From Bacteroidota bacterium (GTDB taxonomy: Bacteria; Bacteroidota; Bacteroidia; Chitinophagales; Saprospiraceae): a stretch of 39,179 nt of DNA. A program made the translations under genes and the position numbers. How positions within the stretch are numbered: position 1 is the first letter of the stretch; each line of letters opens with the position of its first letter. Below the pieces are notes generated by a model. That model worked only from the letters and a program-made list of their open reading frames with translations. It had not been told where the DNA came from and searched no databases. The stretch is taken from NCBI GenBank assembly GCA_963169455.1, contig CAUJDW010000084.1, forward strand, positions 1-39,179. Reading direction: 5' to 3'. Below, piece by piece: positions 1 through 8,190 of the stretch.

Positions 1-47
1 CCACCAACTTTTTTTTGTTTGTTGTTTGTTTTTTGTTTCTTGCCTCC

Positions 48-94
48 CCCACCCCCCCCCCCCCCCACTTCCCACTTCCCACTTCCCACTTCCC
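48..94. repeat. C15 tract plus four ACTTCCC heptamers
   Basis: A run of 15 C (52-66) is followed by four perfect tandem copies of ACTTCCC (67-94). On the minus strand this reads as repeated GGGAAGT followed by a long G run, which fits the G3-N4-G3 pattern of a possible G-quadruplex. The same heptamer family recurs at 11913-11981. The poly-C run is also a place where sequencing or assembly length errors are likely. Confidence 0.9.
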
Positions 95-97
95 AAC

Positions 98-121
98 AAG
101 CTTGCTTCGGCAGGCTTTTTT
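98..121 (+). terminator. Intrinsic terminator with UUCG tetraloop
   Basis: An 8-bp stem (98-105 with 110-117, one G-U pair) closes on a C(UUCG)G tetraloop and runs into six T (116-121). This is a plus-strand rho-independent terminator by structure. The gene it would serve lies before the window start. Confidence 0.55.
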
Positions 122-213
122 CATTTGGAGAAACGGGGAACAGGCCAGGGGGCGGAATGCCCGGCATCCGGCAGAATCTCAGGCTTGAATGAGGTTATTT
201 TAAAGGCAGGCAG

Positions 214-280
214 GAAAAAAATAGGCAGCCCCTTCCTTAATATTAAAGTTCTAAACTAGTGAGTATAAAGCAGGGGCTGC
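214..280 (-). terminator. Possible terminator of the HD-domain gene
   Basis: The arms at 225-233 and 272-280 form a perfect 9-bp stem (GCAGCCCCT and its complement) with a 38-nt loop. On the minus strand the stem is followed within 3 nt by a T-rich run (complement of 214-221). It lies about 80 nt beyond the stop of the minus-strand HD gene. The large loop makes it less certain than a classical terminator. Confidence 0.45.
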
Positions 281-358
281 TTACTAAAAAAAATTTACGC
301 CTATATCATCAAACTACGAAGGGAACGAATAGCTTCTCCTTCGCGCTGCCTTGAGGCG

Positions 359-952
359 TCAATTTTTTTCGTAAGCGGCCACCACCTCGCGGAGCTCTTC
401 GAGATAGCGCTGCTTTTTGGGAGCGCGGCGCTTCCTGTTGGTTTGGGTGAAAAAGGAGTGTTTTTCCAGAAAACTGACCTGAACCCGGTTCCAGGCCTCT
501 TCGGAATGCAATATATCATAGGCCTTCAGCTCTTCGAACAGCGTTGACCCGATATCGTAGAAATCATCGCGGCCCAGGTAGTCGAGGTCGGCGTCGCAGA
601 TGATGGTTTCCAGGTAATCCTTAGGGCTCTGCGGAATGCGGGTAGCCATGATCATGCCGCAGATGCGCTCGATCTCAACGACCGTATAACCATAGCCAGG
701 CAGGTTTTCCCGGGCTATCTGGCAGCTCAGCCGCTCATGTTCCTTATTGCTGACGATAAAACCGGAATCGTGGAACAAAGCCGCCGTTTTGAGCAGCAGT
801 TCCTCATAGGGTGATACTTTTTCCAGGTAACACAACTCTTCAATGGTGTACAACACATCCAGGGTGTGGTGCACCCCGTGGTAATAGAGTTGGTGAGACA
901 ATTCCCGCTCCAGCTTATCCAGAATGAATGCCTTGGCTGCGTGAAAATTCAT
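359..952 (-). CDS. HD-domain phosphohydrolase-like protein
   Basis: The protein has 197 residues from the ATG at 952; an upstream ATG at 994 would add 14 residues with no conserved character. It has the layout of the HD superfamily (metal-dependent phosphohydrolases): a histidine-rich helix (YHGVHHT, about residues 24-30), the HD doublet in a LFHDSG context (about 59-64) and a downstream acidic metal-site stretch (CDADLDYLGR, about 109-118). No signal peptide or membrane segment is seen, so it is probably cytoplasmic. The substrate cannot be told; relatives include nucleotide phosphohydrolases and cyclic-nucleotide enzymes. The C-terminus is basic (TNRKRRAPKK). It appears monocistronic, since the next minus-strand gene upstream is 360 nt away. 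Confidence 0.8.
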   Translation of the reverse strand: MNFHAAKAFILDKLERELSHQLYYHGVHHTLDVLYTIEELCYLEKVSPYEELLLKTAALFHDSGFIVSNKEHERLSCQIARENLPGYGYTVVEIERICGMIMATRIPQSPKDYLETIICDADLDYLGRDDFYDIGSTLFEELKAYDILHSEEAWNRVQVSFLEKHSFFTQTNRKRRAPKKQRYLEELREVVAAYEKN

Positions 953-1312
953 GGCGAAAGTTTTTTCAGCAACAGCAGCCCACGATACGGGCACAGAAGG
1001 CCTCGGGGGGCGATGGGAGTTTGATGATGCCGGCTGTCTCGCTCCTGCTGCCTGTTTTTAATTTCGTTTTTCCCATGCGCATTCCTGCACAAAAAATCAG
1101 GAATTTACATATTCCCGCTAACAACGATCTGAATGTTTCCTTTCGTATCTTCTCATACCGCAAAACTTTGGCAAATCGCCCGGCCTGAAAAATTTACTTC
1201 GGGAATATGACGCCTTCACTAATTACTACGATTTTTCAGGCAAAGGGTTCGCAACCTTTCTGCATATTTGGACGGAAAATCGCCCAAAGGCCACTTTCCG
1301 TCCGAAGAAGGT
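953..1312. other. Intergenic region between HD gene and DUF4920 gene
   Basis: About 360 nt with no convincing coding sequence. It should hold the promoter of the HD gene near 953-1100. The only clear structure is a perfect 9-bp inverted repeat, GGACGGAAA (1270-1278) and its complement (1295-1303), about 10 nt past the stop of the upstream minus-strand gene. It has no T tract on the minus strand, so it is a 3'-end hairpin rather than a textbook terminator. Confidence 0.5.
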
Positions 1313-1798
1313 TTACTTTTGCCCGTTCAGCAGGATCACGCCGGAGGCCAGGAACTGTAATTCTTCCTTCGGCGCCGCAATGGCTTCGATCTCCGCTTTT
1401 GACTTTCCTGCATCCTCGGCATAATGGCGCAATTCCTCTACCGTGGTTACATTGCGGAAAGCATAGCCGTTCATGACCACCTGCCGGCCGGAAATGTCCT
1501 TGGGCATGAAGAAGCCATAATCCTTGAAACGCACCATGATGGGGTCCACACCAGCGTCCTTGGATGCGATGGTCATCCAGCATCCTTTTACCTGGCAAAC
1601 CTCCACGACGGTGCCTGTCAGGGTGGCGGCCAGAGAGTCCTGCCCGGCCATTTTGGCGCGGAGTTCTTCATAAGTCATGGCCTTTTTCGGGCGGAATGCC
1701 TCCCCGAAAGTTTGGCTGCCGGCCGCGCTATCTTTACTGGCGCTGCAGCCCGCCATCAGCCCGGCGATGAGAAAAAGAAACAATGCTTTTCTGATCAT
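1313..1798 (-). CDS. DUF4920-type lipoprotein
   Basis: A protein of 161 residues. It starts with a lipoprotein signal peptide: hydrophobic core FLFLIAGLMA followed by the lipobox Cys in AGCSAS (Cys18). The mature part has the VCQVKGCWM segment (about residues 67-75) that I associate with the DUF4920 family, which has two cysteines and no assigned reaction. The protein is therefore predicted to sit on a membrane facing the periplasm. It is divergent from the MORN-caspase gene at 2020, with a 220-nt shared upstream region. Family assignment is from memory of the motif; the lipoprotein nature is seen directly. Confidence 0.75.
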   Translation of the reverse strand: MIRKALFLFLIAGLMAGCSASKDSAAGSQTFGEAFRPKKAMTYEELRAKMAGQDSLAATLTGTVVEVCQVKGCWMTIASKDAGVDPIMVRFKDYGFFMPKDISGRQVVMNGYAFRNVTTVEELRHYAEDAGKSKAEIEAIAAPKEELQFLASGVILLNGQK

Positions 1799-2019
1799 GT
1801 TATATACAATTTGTTGATGGATTCCTTGCGTTATGTAGTCTGTCCGCCTGGCAAATATCCTAATTTTTCTTTAAACCTGCTGAGGCAGGCAATAAGTGGC
1901 CGGCGGCCCTTATTATTATCATTGCCGGCGGCCTTCCACCTCCACGTAAAATCGCAGTTTCCTATGCAGTTGCCTCTACTTTTCCAAACAGCTTATTCCG
2001 AAGCCAAAACACCAAAAAC

Positions 2020-3678
2020 ATGAGAGGAGTACTGATCTTCCTGAGCACCATATTGGCCTCCAGCCTGGCAACTGCCCAGATAGAATGCCTGTCGGGCGAC
2101 TGCATCAGCGGGCAGGGCGCCTGCATTTATCCCAGCGGAGCCCGCTACGAAGGGCAATTCCGCGAAGGGAAACCCAACGGAAAAGGGGTTCTTTCCTTTT
2201 CCGATGGCCGCGAATACACGGGCGACTGGAAAAACGGCTACCGCCACGGCATGGGCATCCTGTCCTACCCGAATGGCGACAAATACACCGGCGAATTTGA
2301 CGCCAACCAGTTCGACGGCCGCGGCATCATGGCATACGCCAACGGCAACCGCTACGAGGGCCCCTGGCAGGATGGCAAACAGGAAGGGCGCGGCGTTTTC
2401 TTTTTTGCCAACGGCGACCGCTACGAAGGCCAGTTCCGGCGGGGGCTCTGCGAAGGGGAGGGCGCCATGTTCTACTCCGACGGCTCCATATACAGCGGCC
2501 AGTGGGCAAACAACGTCCGCCATGGCCGCGGAAAATTGTCCTTCCCCGACGGCGAAGAGGTCACCGGCGAATGGGCCGAGGGCCAGTACCTCACCGACTG
2601 GAGCAAACTGGCGTTCCACGGCGACACGGCCAACCTGCCCAACTGCAACCTGCTCTACTGCCAGCAGGGCCCGGGTAAATACACCTATGGCGACGGCTCG
2701 GTTTACGTCGGCGACTTTTTCAACGGCCAACCGGAGGGAAGCGGCACCGTGTATTATGCCAGCGGCAGCCGCTACGAAGGCGGCTGGAAACAGCACACCC
2801 CACACGGCCGCGGTGTGATGTACTACTACAACGGCCGCATCGTAGGTGCTATCTGGGACTTCGGCAAACCGGTGAAAAAGCTGTTCGAACAGGGCGAGTC
2901 CGAGGGCCCGGCGCCTATTCCCATCGACCGGGACCCCCAGGTCAAAATATGGGCCGTGGTGGTGGGCGCCGCCACCTATACCCACATGCCGCCCCTGCGA
3001 TATACCGACGACGATGCTTACCAGCTCTACGCCTTCCTCAAAAGCCCCGAAGGCGGCGCCCTGCCCGATGAACAGGTGCGGCTGCTCATCGACGAGGAAG
3101 CGGCCCGGAAAAACATCCTCAACGCCTTGCGCGCCACTTTCCTGCGCGCCGACGAAAACGACGTCATCCTCTTTTACTTCTCCGGCCACGGGCTGCAGGG
3201 CTCCTTCCTGCCGGTCGATTTCGACGGCTACAACAACCAGCTCCGGCACGATGAGATCAAAGCCCTGCTCGAAGAAAGCCGGGCCAAACACAAAATCGTC
3301 CTGGCCGACGCCTGCCACTCGGGCAGCCTGCTTTCCATGAAAACACCCCTGCAGATCGCCCTGAAGCGCTACTACGAGGCCTTCGAACAATCGAGCGGCG
3401 GCATGGCTTTGCTCATGTCTTCCAAAGGGGAAGAATATTCCCTGGAAGACGGCGGGCTGCGCTCCGGCATCTTCAGCCACTTCCTCGTGCGCGGCCTGAA
3501 AGGCGCCGCCAACCAGAACGACGACGGCCTGGTGACGATCCAGGAATTGTTCGACTACGTGCACCAGAACGTGCGCATGTACACGGGCAACATCCAAACC
3601 CCTACCCTCACCGGGCAGTTCGACCCCAAAATGCCGGTGGCCTTCGTCAGGGAAGCGGCGACGGCGGGGAAACCGTAG
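2020..3678 (+). CDS. Secreted MORN-repeat/caspase-domain protein 1
   Basis: A protein of 552 residues. A signal peptide (MRGVLIFLSTILASSLATA, cleavage before Q) sends it out of the cytoplasm. Residues ~22-290 carry about eight good MORN repeats of the Y-x-G-x-W/F-x-x-G-x-x-x-G-x-G type plus a degenerate one. Two cysteine pairs mark block starts (CLSGDC near residue 24 and CNLLYC near 208). Residues ~308-545 form a C14 caspase/metacaspase fold with the catalytic dyad visible: His390 in FSGHGL and Cys432 in ADACHSG. Caspase-fold peptidases of this clade usually cleave after Arg/Lys; specificity here is unknown. No T9SS tail is present. The neighbour at 4969 is a paralogue with the same architecture. 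The start is the first ATG, directly before the signal peptide. Confidence 0.9.
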   Translation: MRGVLIFLSTILASSLATAQIECLSGDCISGQGACIYPSGARYEGQFREGKPNGKGVLSFSDGREYTGDWKNGYRHGMGILSYPNGDKYTGEFDANQFDGRGIMAYANGNRYEGPWQDGKQEGRGVFFFANGDRYEGQFRRGLCEGEGAMFYSDGSIYSGQWANNVRHGRGKLSFPDGEEVTGEWAEGQYLTDWSKLAFHGDTANLPNCNLLYCQQGPGKYTYGDGSVYVGDFFNGQPEGSGTVYYASGSRYEGGWKQHTPHGRGVMYYYNGRIVGAIWDFGKPVKKLFEQGESEGPAPIPIDRDPQVKIWAVVVGAATYTHMPPLRYTDDDAYQLYAFLKSPEGGALPDEQVRLLIDEEAARKNILNALRATFLRADENDVILFYFSGHGLQGSFLPVDFDGYNNQLRHDEIKALLEESRAKHKIVLADACHSGSLLSMKTPLQIALKRYYEAFEQSSGGMALLMSSKGEEYSLEDGGLRSGIFSHFLVRGLKGAANQNDDGLVTIQELFDYVHQNVRMYTGNIQTPTLTGQFDPKMPVAFVREAATAGKP

Positions 3679-3953
3679 GCAACAGGCAAAGCCTCAGCAG
3701 GCCAAGGTGAAAGGGCCAAAGGTTTAAGGAGCCTGGCGAGGCTCTCACGATAACCTGGGACTGCCAAATTTCAGATTTTTTAGTTAAAAATGAATAGCAG
3801 CCATGTTCTCCTAAATGGTGGTTATCAATATATTGCATGCGCAAACTTATTCTTGTATTTAGTTTCCACTGCCCCGGGGAGCCGGTGAACGGTTAATACC
3901 AATAGAGATTTAGAGCAGAAGCAGGAACAGGGACAATGCAGGGTTCTTTCTCT

Positions 3954-4292
3954 TTACACGTGATAAGCAAAATAATAATAGAAAATCCACAAGGTTTGGG
4001 CTATAATTAAAAATGAGAAAAGAAAATAAGCCAACAATTTATTAAAGATGACCATTCCTAAAAAGCATATTAGCTCCCCCAGAAAAAGGATTTCATGATG
4101 TAACAGGGAATCCACTTTCTCTGGCAAAAGCCCAAAGTTTACGAAAAAAATGATAGCGGCGCCTATCAACATTACCCATTTTCCTACCTGGTTTTTCCTG
4201 TTTTCTCTTTTGAACAAAAACACATCTACATCTATCTTTTCCAGAGAATTTAACTTGTCGATAAGCTGCCTGAATAATTTGTTTGGCTCCAT
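3954..4292 (-). CDS. Small membrane protein, unknown function
   Basis: A protein of 112 residues that I do not recognise. The N-terminal ~35 residues are polar and charged (FKRENRKNQ). They are followed by three hydrophobic segments: about 39-54 (VMLIGAAIIFFVNFGL), 67-84 (ILFLGELICFLGMVIF) and 88-110 (LAYFLFSFLIIAQ onward). It lies 50 nt downstream of the disrupted lipoprotein gene on the same strand and both may form one unit. Base composition is clearly more AT-rich than the flanking MORN-caspase genes, which hints at a different history for this pair. Confidence 0.6.
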   Translation of the reverse strand: MEPNKLFRQLIDKLNSLEKIDVDVFLFKRENRKNQVGKWVMLIGAAIIFFVNFGLLPEKVDSLLHHEILFLGELICFLGMVIFNKLLAYFLFSFLIIAQTLWIFYYYFAYHV

Positions 4293-4342
4293 TTTTTTAT
4301 TTTTGATTCACCTGAGTACAAGAGGAGGAAACAATTGTATCC

Positions 4343-4618
4343 TTAGCCGCAATCACATAACTCGCACCCTTCATTGGCATTACGCTCACAATAATCAAGC
4401 CTGCTTCCTAAATATACCGCCCCAAAAGTCACACCCGCTGAAAAGCCAATAGCAATACCTGGCCATCCTCCGATTGCGATTCATCTTCAGGCAACAGAAG
4501 GGGTTTTGTTTCATCCTGGCTACAGGCGTTCAATAGCAGCAATACTGAAAAAACACCAACGAAAACGCTTAACCTGTTGGCTAAACCTGGGGGGGGTAAA
4601 CAATTTGAAATCCTTCAT
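4343..4618 (-). pseudogene. Frame-disrupted small lipoprotein with C8 tract
   Basis: Reading from the ATG at 4618, the first codons (MKDFKLFTPP) run into a C8 homopolymer (G run at 4589-4596 on the plus strand). With one C fewer, the frame continues as a good lipoprotein signal peptide (VFSVLLLLNACSQDE). With eight C it stops after about 32 codons. A second, compensating shift is needed near 4455-4485, after a Ser/Glu/Asp-rich linker. Past it, a glycine-rich stretch (GIAIGFSAGVTFGAVYLG) and a Cys-rich tail (ERNANEGCELCDCG) lead to a TAA at 4343. The two shifts cancel, giving a full-length product of about 91 residues. It could be a decayed gene, a phase-variable gene or the result of sequencing errors. 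Confidence 0.5.
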
Positions 4619-4968
4619 ATCAGAAAGATTCATTGGCTACCGAGCCAAACATTAAAAGCATTTATTTACAGAATACAGAGCAATATATTTTTTTTCGATA
4701 AAAAAATAAAATTTTCTATAAGAAATTTCATTTTTTATTCCAGCAAAACAAAAAACATCTAAACGCCAATTGTCCAAAATTCAACACCCTGGGTTTATTC
4801 AAAATAACAGTCCTTTTTATCCAAAGAAAAATCCCCCACCCGCAACATCTCACCCCAATTTTCGTACATATATACATCCCGGTTATATAAAAAAACACCT
4901 AATCGTCTGGCAGCGCCTGACGCTGCCTGGCAAGCCTCACATCCCGGAAACACGCAAATCAGGATACC
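4619..4968. other. AT-rich upstream region of MORN-caspase 2
   Basis: About 350 nt without a supported gene, much more AT-rich than its surroundings between 4650 and 4900. It must hold the promoter of the gene at 4969. A perfect 7-bp hairpin, GGCAGCG (4909-4915), a 5-nt loop and its complement (4921-4927), lies about 41 nt before the start codon, probably in the 5' leader. No convincing Bacteroidota -33/-7 pair could be fixed by eye. Confidence 0.4.
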
Positions 4969-6909
4969 ATGAACCGATTTACCCCCTTGTTGCTCCTGTC
5001 CTGCCTCCTGTCAGGCGCTCTTCTTTCCGCCCAATGCCTCGAAGGCGACTGCGCCAATGGTGAAGGCTCCTACCGCTTCAGCAGCGGCGCCCGCTACACC
5101 GGGCCCTTTCTGAACGGCAGGAGCAATGGCATCGGCATCTGTTACTGGCCGGACGGCAGTTTTTACCATGGGGAGTGGGCCGACGGGCTGCCTCATGGCA
5201 AAGGGGCCAAAACCCTGGGCGACGGCAAACAGCAGGTTGGCTGGTTTGAAGCGGGGCGTTTCGTGGGGGCGCAGCCCCCCGCCAGGCTGGAGGCCCGCGG
5301 CGGTGCAGAGGCCGCCAATGACAAGCTCGAAGGCTGCATTTCCGGCGACTGCCAAAACGGGCGCGGCGTTTACGTTTTCCGAAGCGGAGCCGTTTATACC
5401 GGCGATTTTCAGGAGGGAGAGATCCACGGCAGCGGGCTTTGCCATTTCTCCGACGGCAGCGAATACCGCGGGCAGTGGCAGCGCAGGCAGCCTCACGGCC
5501 AGGGGACCATGACCTATGCCGACGGCAGCCAGCGCACCGGCTACTGGGAGCGCGGGCAACCCGTAGATGGCGACGGCCGCATCGCGGGGGCATACCTGGC
5601 CCGCCAGAAGGCAGAGGCCGTCAATACCGACGTGCAGGCCGGCTGTATTGCCGGCGACTGCTTCGGCGGCAGAGGCATCCTGGCCTATATCGACGGCAGC
5701 CGCTATGAAGGCCACTTCCGCAACGGGCTGCCCGAAGGGCGGGGCGTCTTTTACTATCCCAACGGCGAAAAATACTCCGGCGAATTCAAAAATGGCGTCC
5801 CCCACGGAAAAGGCGCGCTTTTTATGCTCAGCGGCAAAATGCAGGAAGGGTACTGGCAGGACGGGGAATACGCCGGCTCCCAGGCGCGGGGGGAAAAAGG
5901 CTGCATCAGCGGCGATTGCCAGGAAGGCTTCGGCACTTACATTTTCAAAGAAGGCGACAAATACGTCGGCGCTTTCCACAACGGCCTGCCCCACGGCCGC
6001 GGCACGGTCTTTTACAACAACAGCGAGCGCTATGAAGGGGAAATGGCTTTCGCGAAATTAAACGGCTACGGCACCCTCTTCCTGAAAGATGGCTCCGAAG
6101 TGTCGGGTTACTGGCAGGATGGGGTGTACGCTCCCCGCGGCCAGGCGGAAACGGCGCCGCCGGCCTACTCCCCCACCCCCGCCCGGCCCGGGCTGCAGAT
6201 CTGGGCCCTCGTCATCGGGATTGCCGCCTACAACCACATGCCGGTCCTGCGCTATACTGATGACGACGCCTACCGGATGTATGCTTTCCTGAAAAGCCCC
6301 GAAGGCGGCGCCCTCGACGACGAGCATATCCGCATTCTCATCGATGAAGAAGCCACGCTTTCCAATATCAAAAGGACGATGGAGGAAATATTCAGCAAAG
6401 CCGGCCGCAATGACCTGGTCTTGCTCTATTACTCAGGCCATGGGCTTCCCGGGGCATTCCTGCCCTATGATTTCGACGGTTTCAATAACAAATTTCTGCA
6501 CGAAGAGGTGAACGCCATTCTGAAACGCAGCCCTGCCAAATACAAACTCTGCATTGCCGATGCCTGCCATTCGGGAGGGCTGCTGGCCATGCGCGGCAGC
6601 AACCCGAACATGCTGGCCAACTATTACAGCCGCCTTGCACAGGCCAACCCCGGAACGGCGCTCATCATGTCCTCCAAATCGGAAGAAACCTCCCTGGAAT
6701 CCAGCGGGCTGCGCCAGGGCGTTTTCAGCCACTACCTCATCCGTGGGCTGAAAGGGGAAGCAGACCGGGACAACGACGGTTACGTCTCCGTCCAGGAGCT
6801 CTACCATTTTGTGTACACCAATGTGCGCGCCTACACCGGCAACCTCCAGTCGCCCCTCATCCAGGGCGATTACGACCGGGCCATGCCGGTGGCGGTGCGT
6901 CGGGATTAG
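4969..6909 (+). CDS. Secreted MORN-repeat/caspase-domain protein 2
   Basis: A protein of 646 residues, paralogous to the one at 2020. The signal peptide is MNRFTPLLLLSCLLSGALLSA. The N-terminal half consists of four blocks of about 78-100 residues. Each opens with a CX4C motif of the form C-L/I-x-G-D-C (near residues 24, 123, 225 and 311) followed by about three MORN repeats, roughly twelve in all. The C14 caspase domain covers ~409-643, with His491 in YSGHGL and Cys533 in ADACHSGG, so the dyad is intact. A Pro/Ala-rich linker (APPAYSPTPARPG) joins the halves. The regular block structure suggests duplication of a whole CX4C-MORN unit. It is probably periplasmic or surface exposed; the substrate is unknown. 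Confidence 0.9.
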   Translation: MNRFTPLLLLSCLLSGALLSAQCLEGDCANGEGSYRFSSGARYTGPFLNGRSNGIGICYWPDGSFYHGEWADGLPHGKGAKTLGDGKQQVGWFEAGRFVGAQPPARLEARGGAEAANDKLEGCISGDCQNGRGVYVFRSGAVYTGDFQEGEIHGSGLCHFSDGSEYRGQWQRRQPHGQGTMTYADGSQRTGYWERGQPVDGDGRIAGAYLARQKAEAVNTDVQAGCIAGDCFGGRGILAYIDGSRYEGHFRNGLPEGRGVFYYPNGEKYSGEFKNGVPHGKGALFMLSGKMQEGYWQDGEYAGSQARGEKGCISGDCQEGFGTYIFKEGDKYVGAFHNGLPHGRGTVFYNNSERYEGEMAFAKLNGYGTLFLKDGSEVSGYWQDGVYAPRGQAETAPPAYSPTPARPGLQIWALVIGIAAYNHMPVLRYTDDDAYRMYAFLKSPEGGALDDEHIRILIDEEATLSNIKRTMEEIFSKAGRNDLVLLYYSGHGLPGAFLPYDFDGFNNKFLHEEVNAILKRSPAKYKLCIADACHSGGLLAMRGSNPNMLANYYSRLAQANPGTALIMSSKSEETSLESSGLRQGVFSHYLIRGLKGEADRDNDGYVSVQELYHFVYTNVRAYTGNLQSPLIQGDYDRAMPVAVRRD

Positions 6910-6931
6910 CGCCTGAAGGCAAAAAAACACA

Positions 6932-7333
6932 TTAACGGATCGTCTGGCACAGTTCGACCAGGACGCCATTGGCCGTTTTGGGGTGGATGAAGCAGACCAG
7001 CTTATTGTCGGCGCCGCGCTTGGGTTGTTCGTTGAGCAACTGGTATCCCTGGGCTTTCATGCGCTCCATTTCGGCGTAAATATCCTCCACTTCGAAGGCG
7101 ATGTGGTGGATGCCTTCGCCTCGTTTTTCCACATATTTGGCGATGGCGCTCTCCGGCGCGGTGGCCTCCAGCAGTTCGATCTTGGATTCGCCGGCCTTGA
7201 AAAAGGATGTTTTTACGTGTTCCGATTCCACTTCTTCCACCTTGTAGTTGGGGGCGCCCAGCAGTTGTTCGAACAATTCATTGCTGGCTTTGAGGTCCTT
7301 GACGGCAATGCCGATATGTTCCAGGCGTATCAT
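6932..7333 (-). CDS. mce: Methylmalonyl-CoA epimerase
   Basis: A protein of 133 residues, the usual length for this family. It converts (S)- to (R)-methylmalonyl-CoA in the propionyl-CoA/succinyl-CoA route. The vicinal-oxygen-chelate fold is recognisable as two similar halves, starting LEHIGIAVKDL and GIHHIAFEVEDI. Likely metal ligands are His6, Glu53, His76 or His77, and Glu127 (VLVELCQ), by comparison with the family. It is cytoplasmic. It converges with the MORN-caspase 2 gene (22 nt between stops) and lies 71 nt downstream of a glycosyltransferase on the same strand, so it may be the last gene of that run or have its own promoter. Confidence 0.92.
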   Translation of the reverse strand: MIRLEHIGIAVKDLKASNELFEQLLGAPNYKVEEVESEHVKTSFFKAGESKIELLEATAPESAIAKYVEKRGEGIHHIAFEVEDIYAEMERMKAQGYQLLNEQPKRGADNKLVCFIHPKTANGVLVELCQTIR

Positions 7334-7404
7334 AAGGCTGTATTTTTATTTGTAAAGGTAAGGAAAGGGTTCAGGCAAAAAGGTGACGAATGCCACCATG
7401 AAGC

Positions 7405-8190
7405 CTAATGCTGCCAGTTATCCTTGGAATAGGATTTTCCCAACCGGTGCATTTCCTTCAGCTTGCACTCCCGGAGAAAAACATAGTGGGCTGCCGTTGC
7501 AGAAATAGCGAAGCCATAGAACCCCCCGAGGAAGCCCCGCCGAAGGGCAAATTCGACGATGAAACGCCCCAGCGGTTTCAGGAAAATCCGCAGCCAGCTG
7601 CCTTTTTTGCCCCGTTCAAAGTAAAAGCGGGCGGCCTCCGTGCTCTGCTGATTGAGGCGATGGCTGCGGTCGTGTAGGTTGTAATTGGAATGGTGCATCA
7701 GCGGAGCACGGATATAACCCGTGGAGCCTCCCGGCGCTACGACGACCAGGTCATGGCCGCGCAGTGTTTCGAACGACACCTTTCGCCGGTCGAACAGCCG
7801 GAGGGTGCGGTCGGGGTGCCAGCTCGTGTAGCGGACCCAGGTGTCGCCGATTTTGTTCAGGCGGTGTATCCGGTATCCGTCGCACCGCCAGTTCGCCTTT
7901 TCCTTTTCGATAGCTTCCGCAAGGGCTTCCGAGAGGAATTCGTCCGCATCGAGGGCCAGCACATGGTCATACCGGGCATGCCGAACGGCAAACCCCCGCT
8001 GGGTGTGATAATCCTCCCAGGGGTTCTGAATGACACGCGCTCCTTTTTCCCGGGCAATTTCCACAGTCGCGTCGGTGGAAAAGGAATCGACCACCAGGAT
8101 GTCATCGGCCACTTTTTGGACGCTGTCCAGGCAGCGGCCGATATTTTTGGCTTCATTAAAGGTGATGACGACGACGGAAAGCTTGATCAT
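7405..8190 (-). CDS. Glycosyltransferase family 2, LPS core type
   Basis: A protein of 261 residues. It has a GT-A fold start (LSVVVITFNEAKNIGRCLDS), the VVDSFSTD nucleotide-sugar segment (~34-40) and a DXD-type metal motif in ALDADEFL (~79-86, Asp81 and Asp83). The overall shape resembles the WaaE/KdtX-like group, which adds sugars to the LPS core, but donor and acceptor cannot be read from sequence. The C-terminal part has a basic amphipathic region and a hydrophobic stretch, suggesting membrane association. Its start overlaps the stop of the O-antigen-ligase-like gene by 4 nt (ATGA), so the two are translationally coupled and likely act on the same polysaccharide. Confidence 0.88.
   Translation of the reverse strand: MIKLSVVVITFNEAKNIGRCLDSVQKVADDILVVDSFSTDATVEIAREKGARVIQNPWEDYHTQRGFAVRHARYDHVLALDADEFLSEALAEAIEKEKANWRCDGYRIHRLNKIGDTWVRYTSWHPDRTLRLFDRRKVSFETLRGHDLVVVAPGGSTGYIRAPLMHHSNYNLHDRSHRLNQQSTEAARFYFERGKKGSWLRIFLKPLGRFIVEFALRRGFLGGFYGFAISATAAHYVFLRECKLKEMHRLGKSYSKDNWQH

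Noticed and set aside
67-94. Heptamer array as a CRISPR-like repeat
   Set aside because: Units are 7 nt with no spacers; it is a simple tandem repeat.
1993-3597. 534-codon minus-strand frame
   Set aside because: Antisense of MORN-caspase 1; low-complexity Val/Ala/Gly composition typical of a shadow of the repeats.
3729-3744. GAGCCT-GGCG-AGGCTC hairpin after MORN-caspase 1
   Set aside because: Perfect 6-bp stem but no T tract directly after it; not called as a terminator.
5011-5994. 327-codon minus-strand frame
   Set aside because: Antisense of the MORN blocks of the second paralogue, with shadow-type composition.
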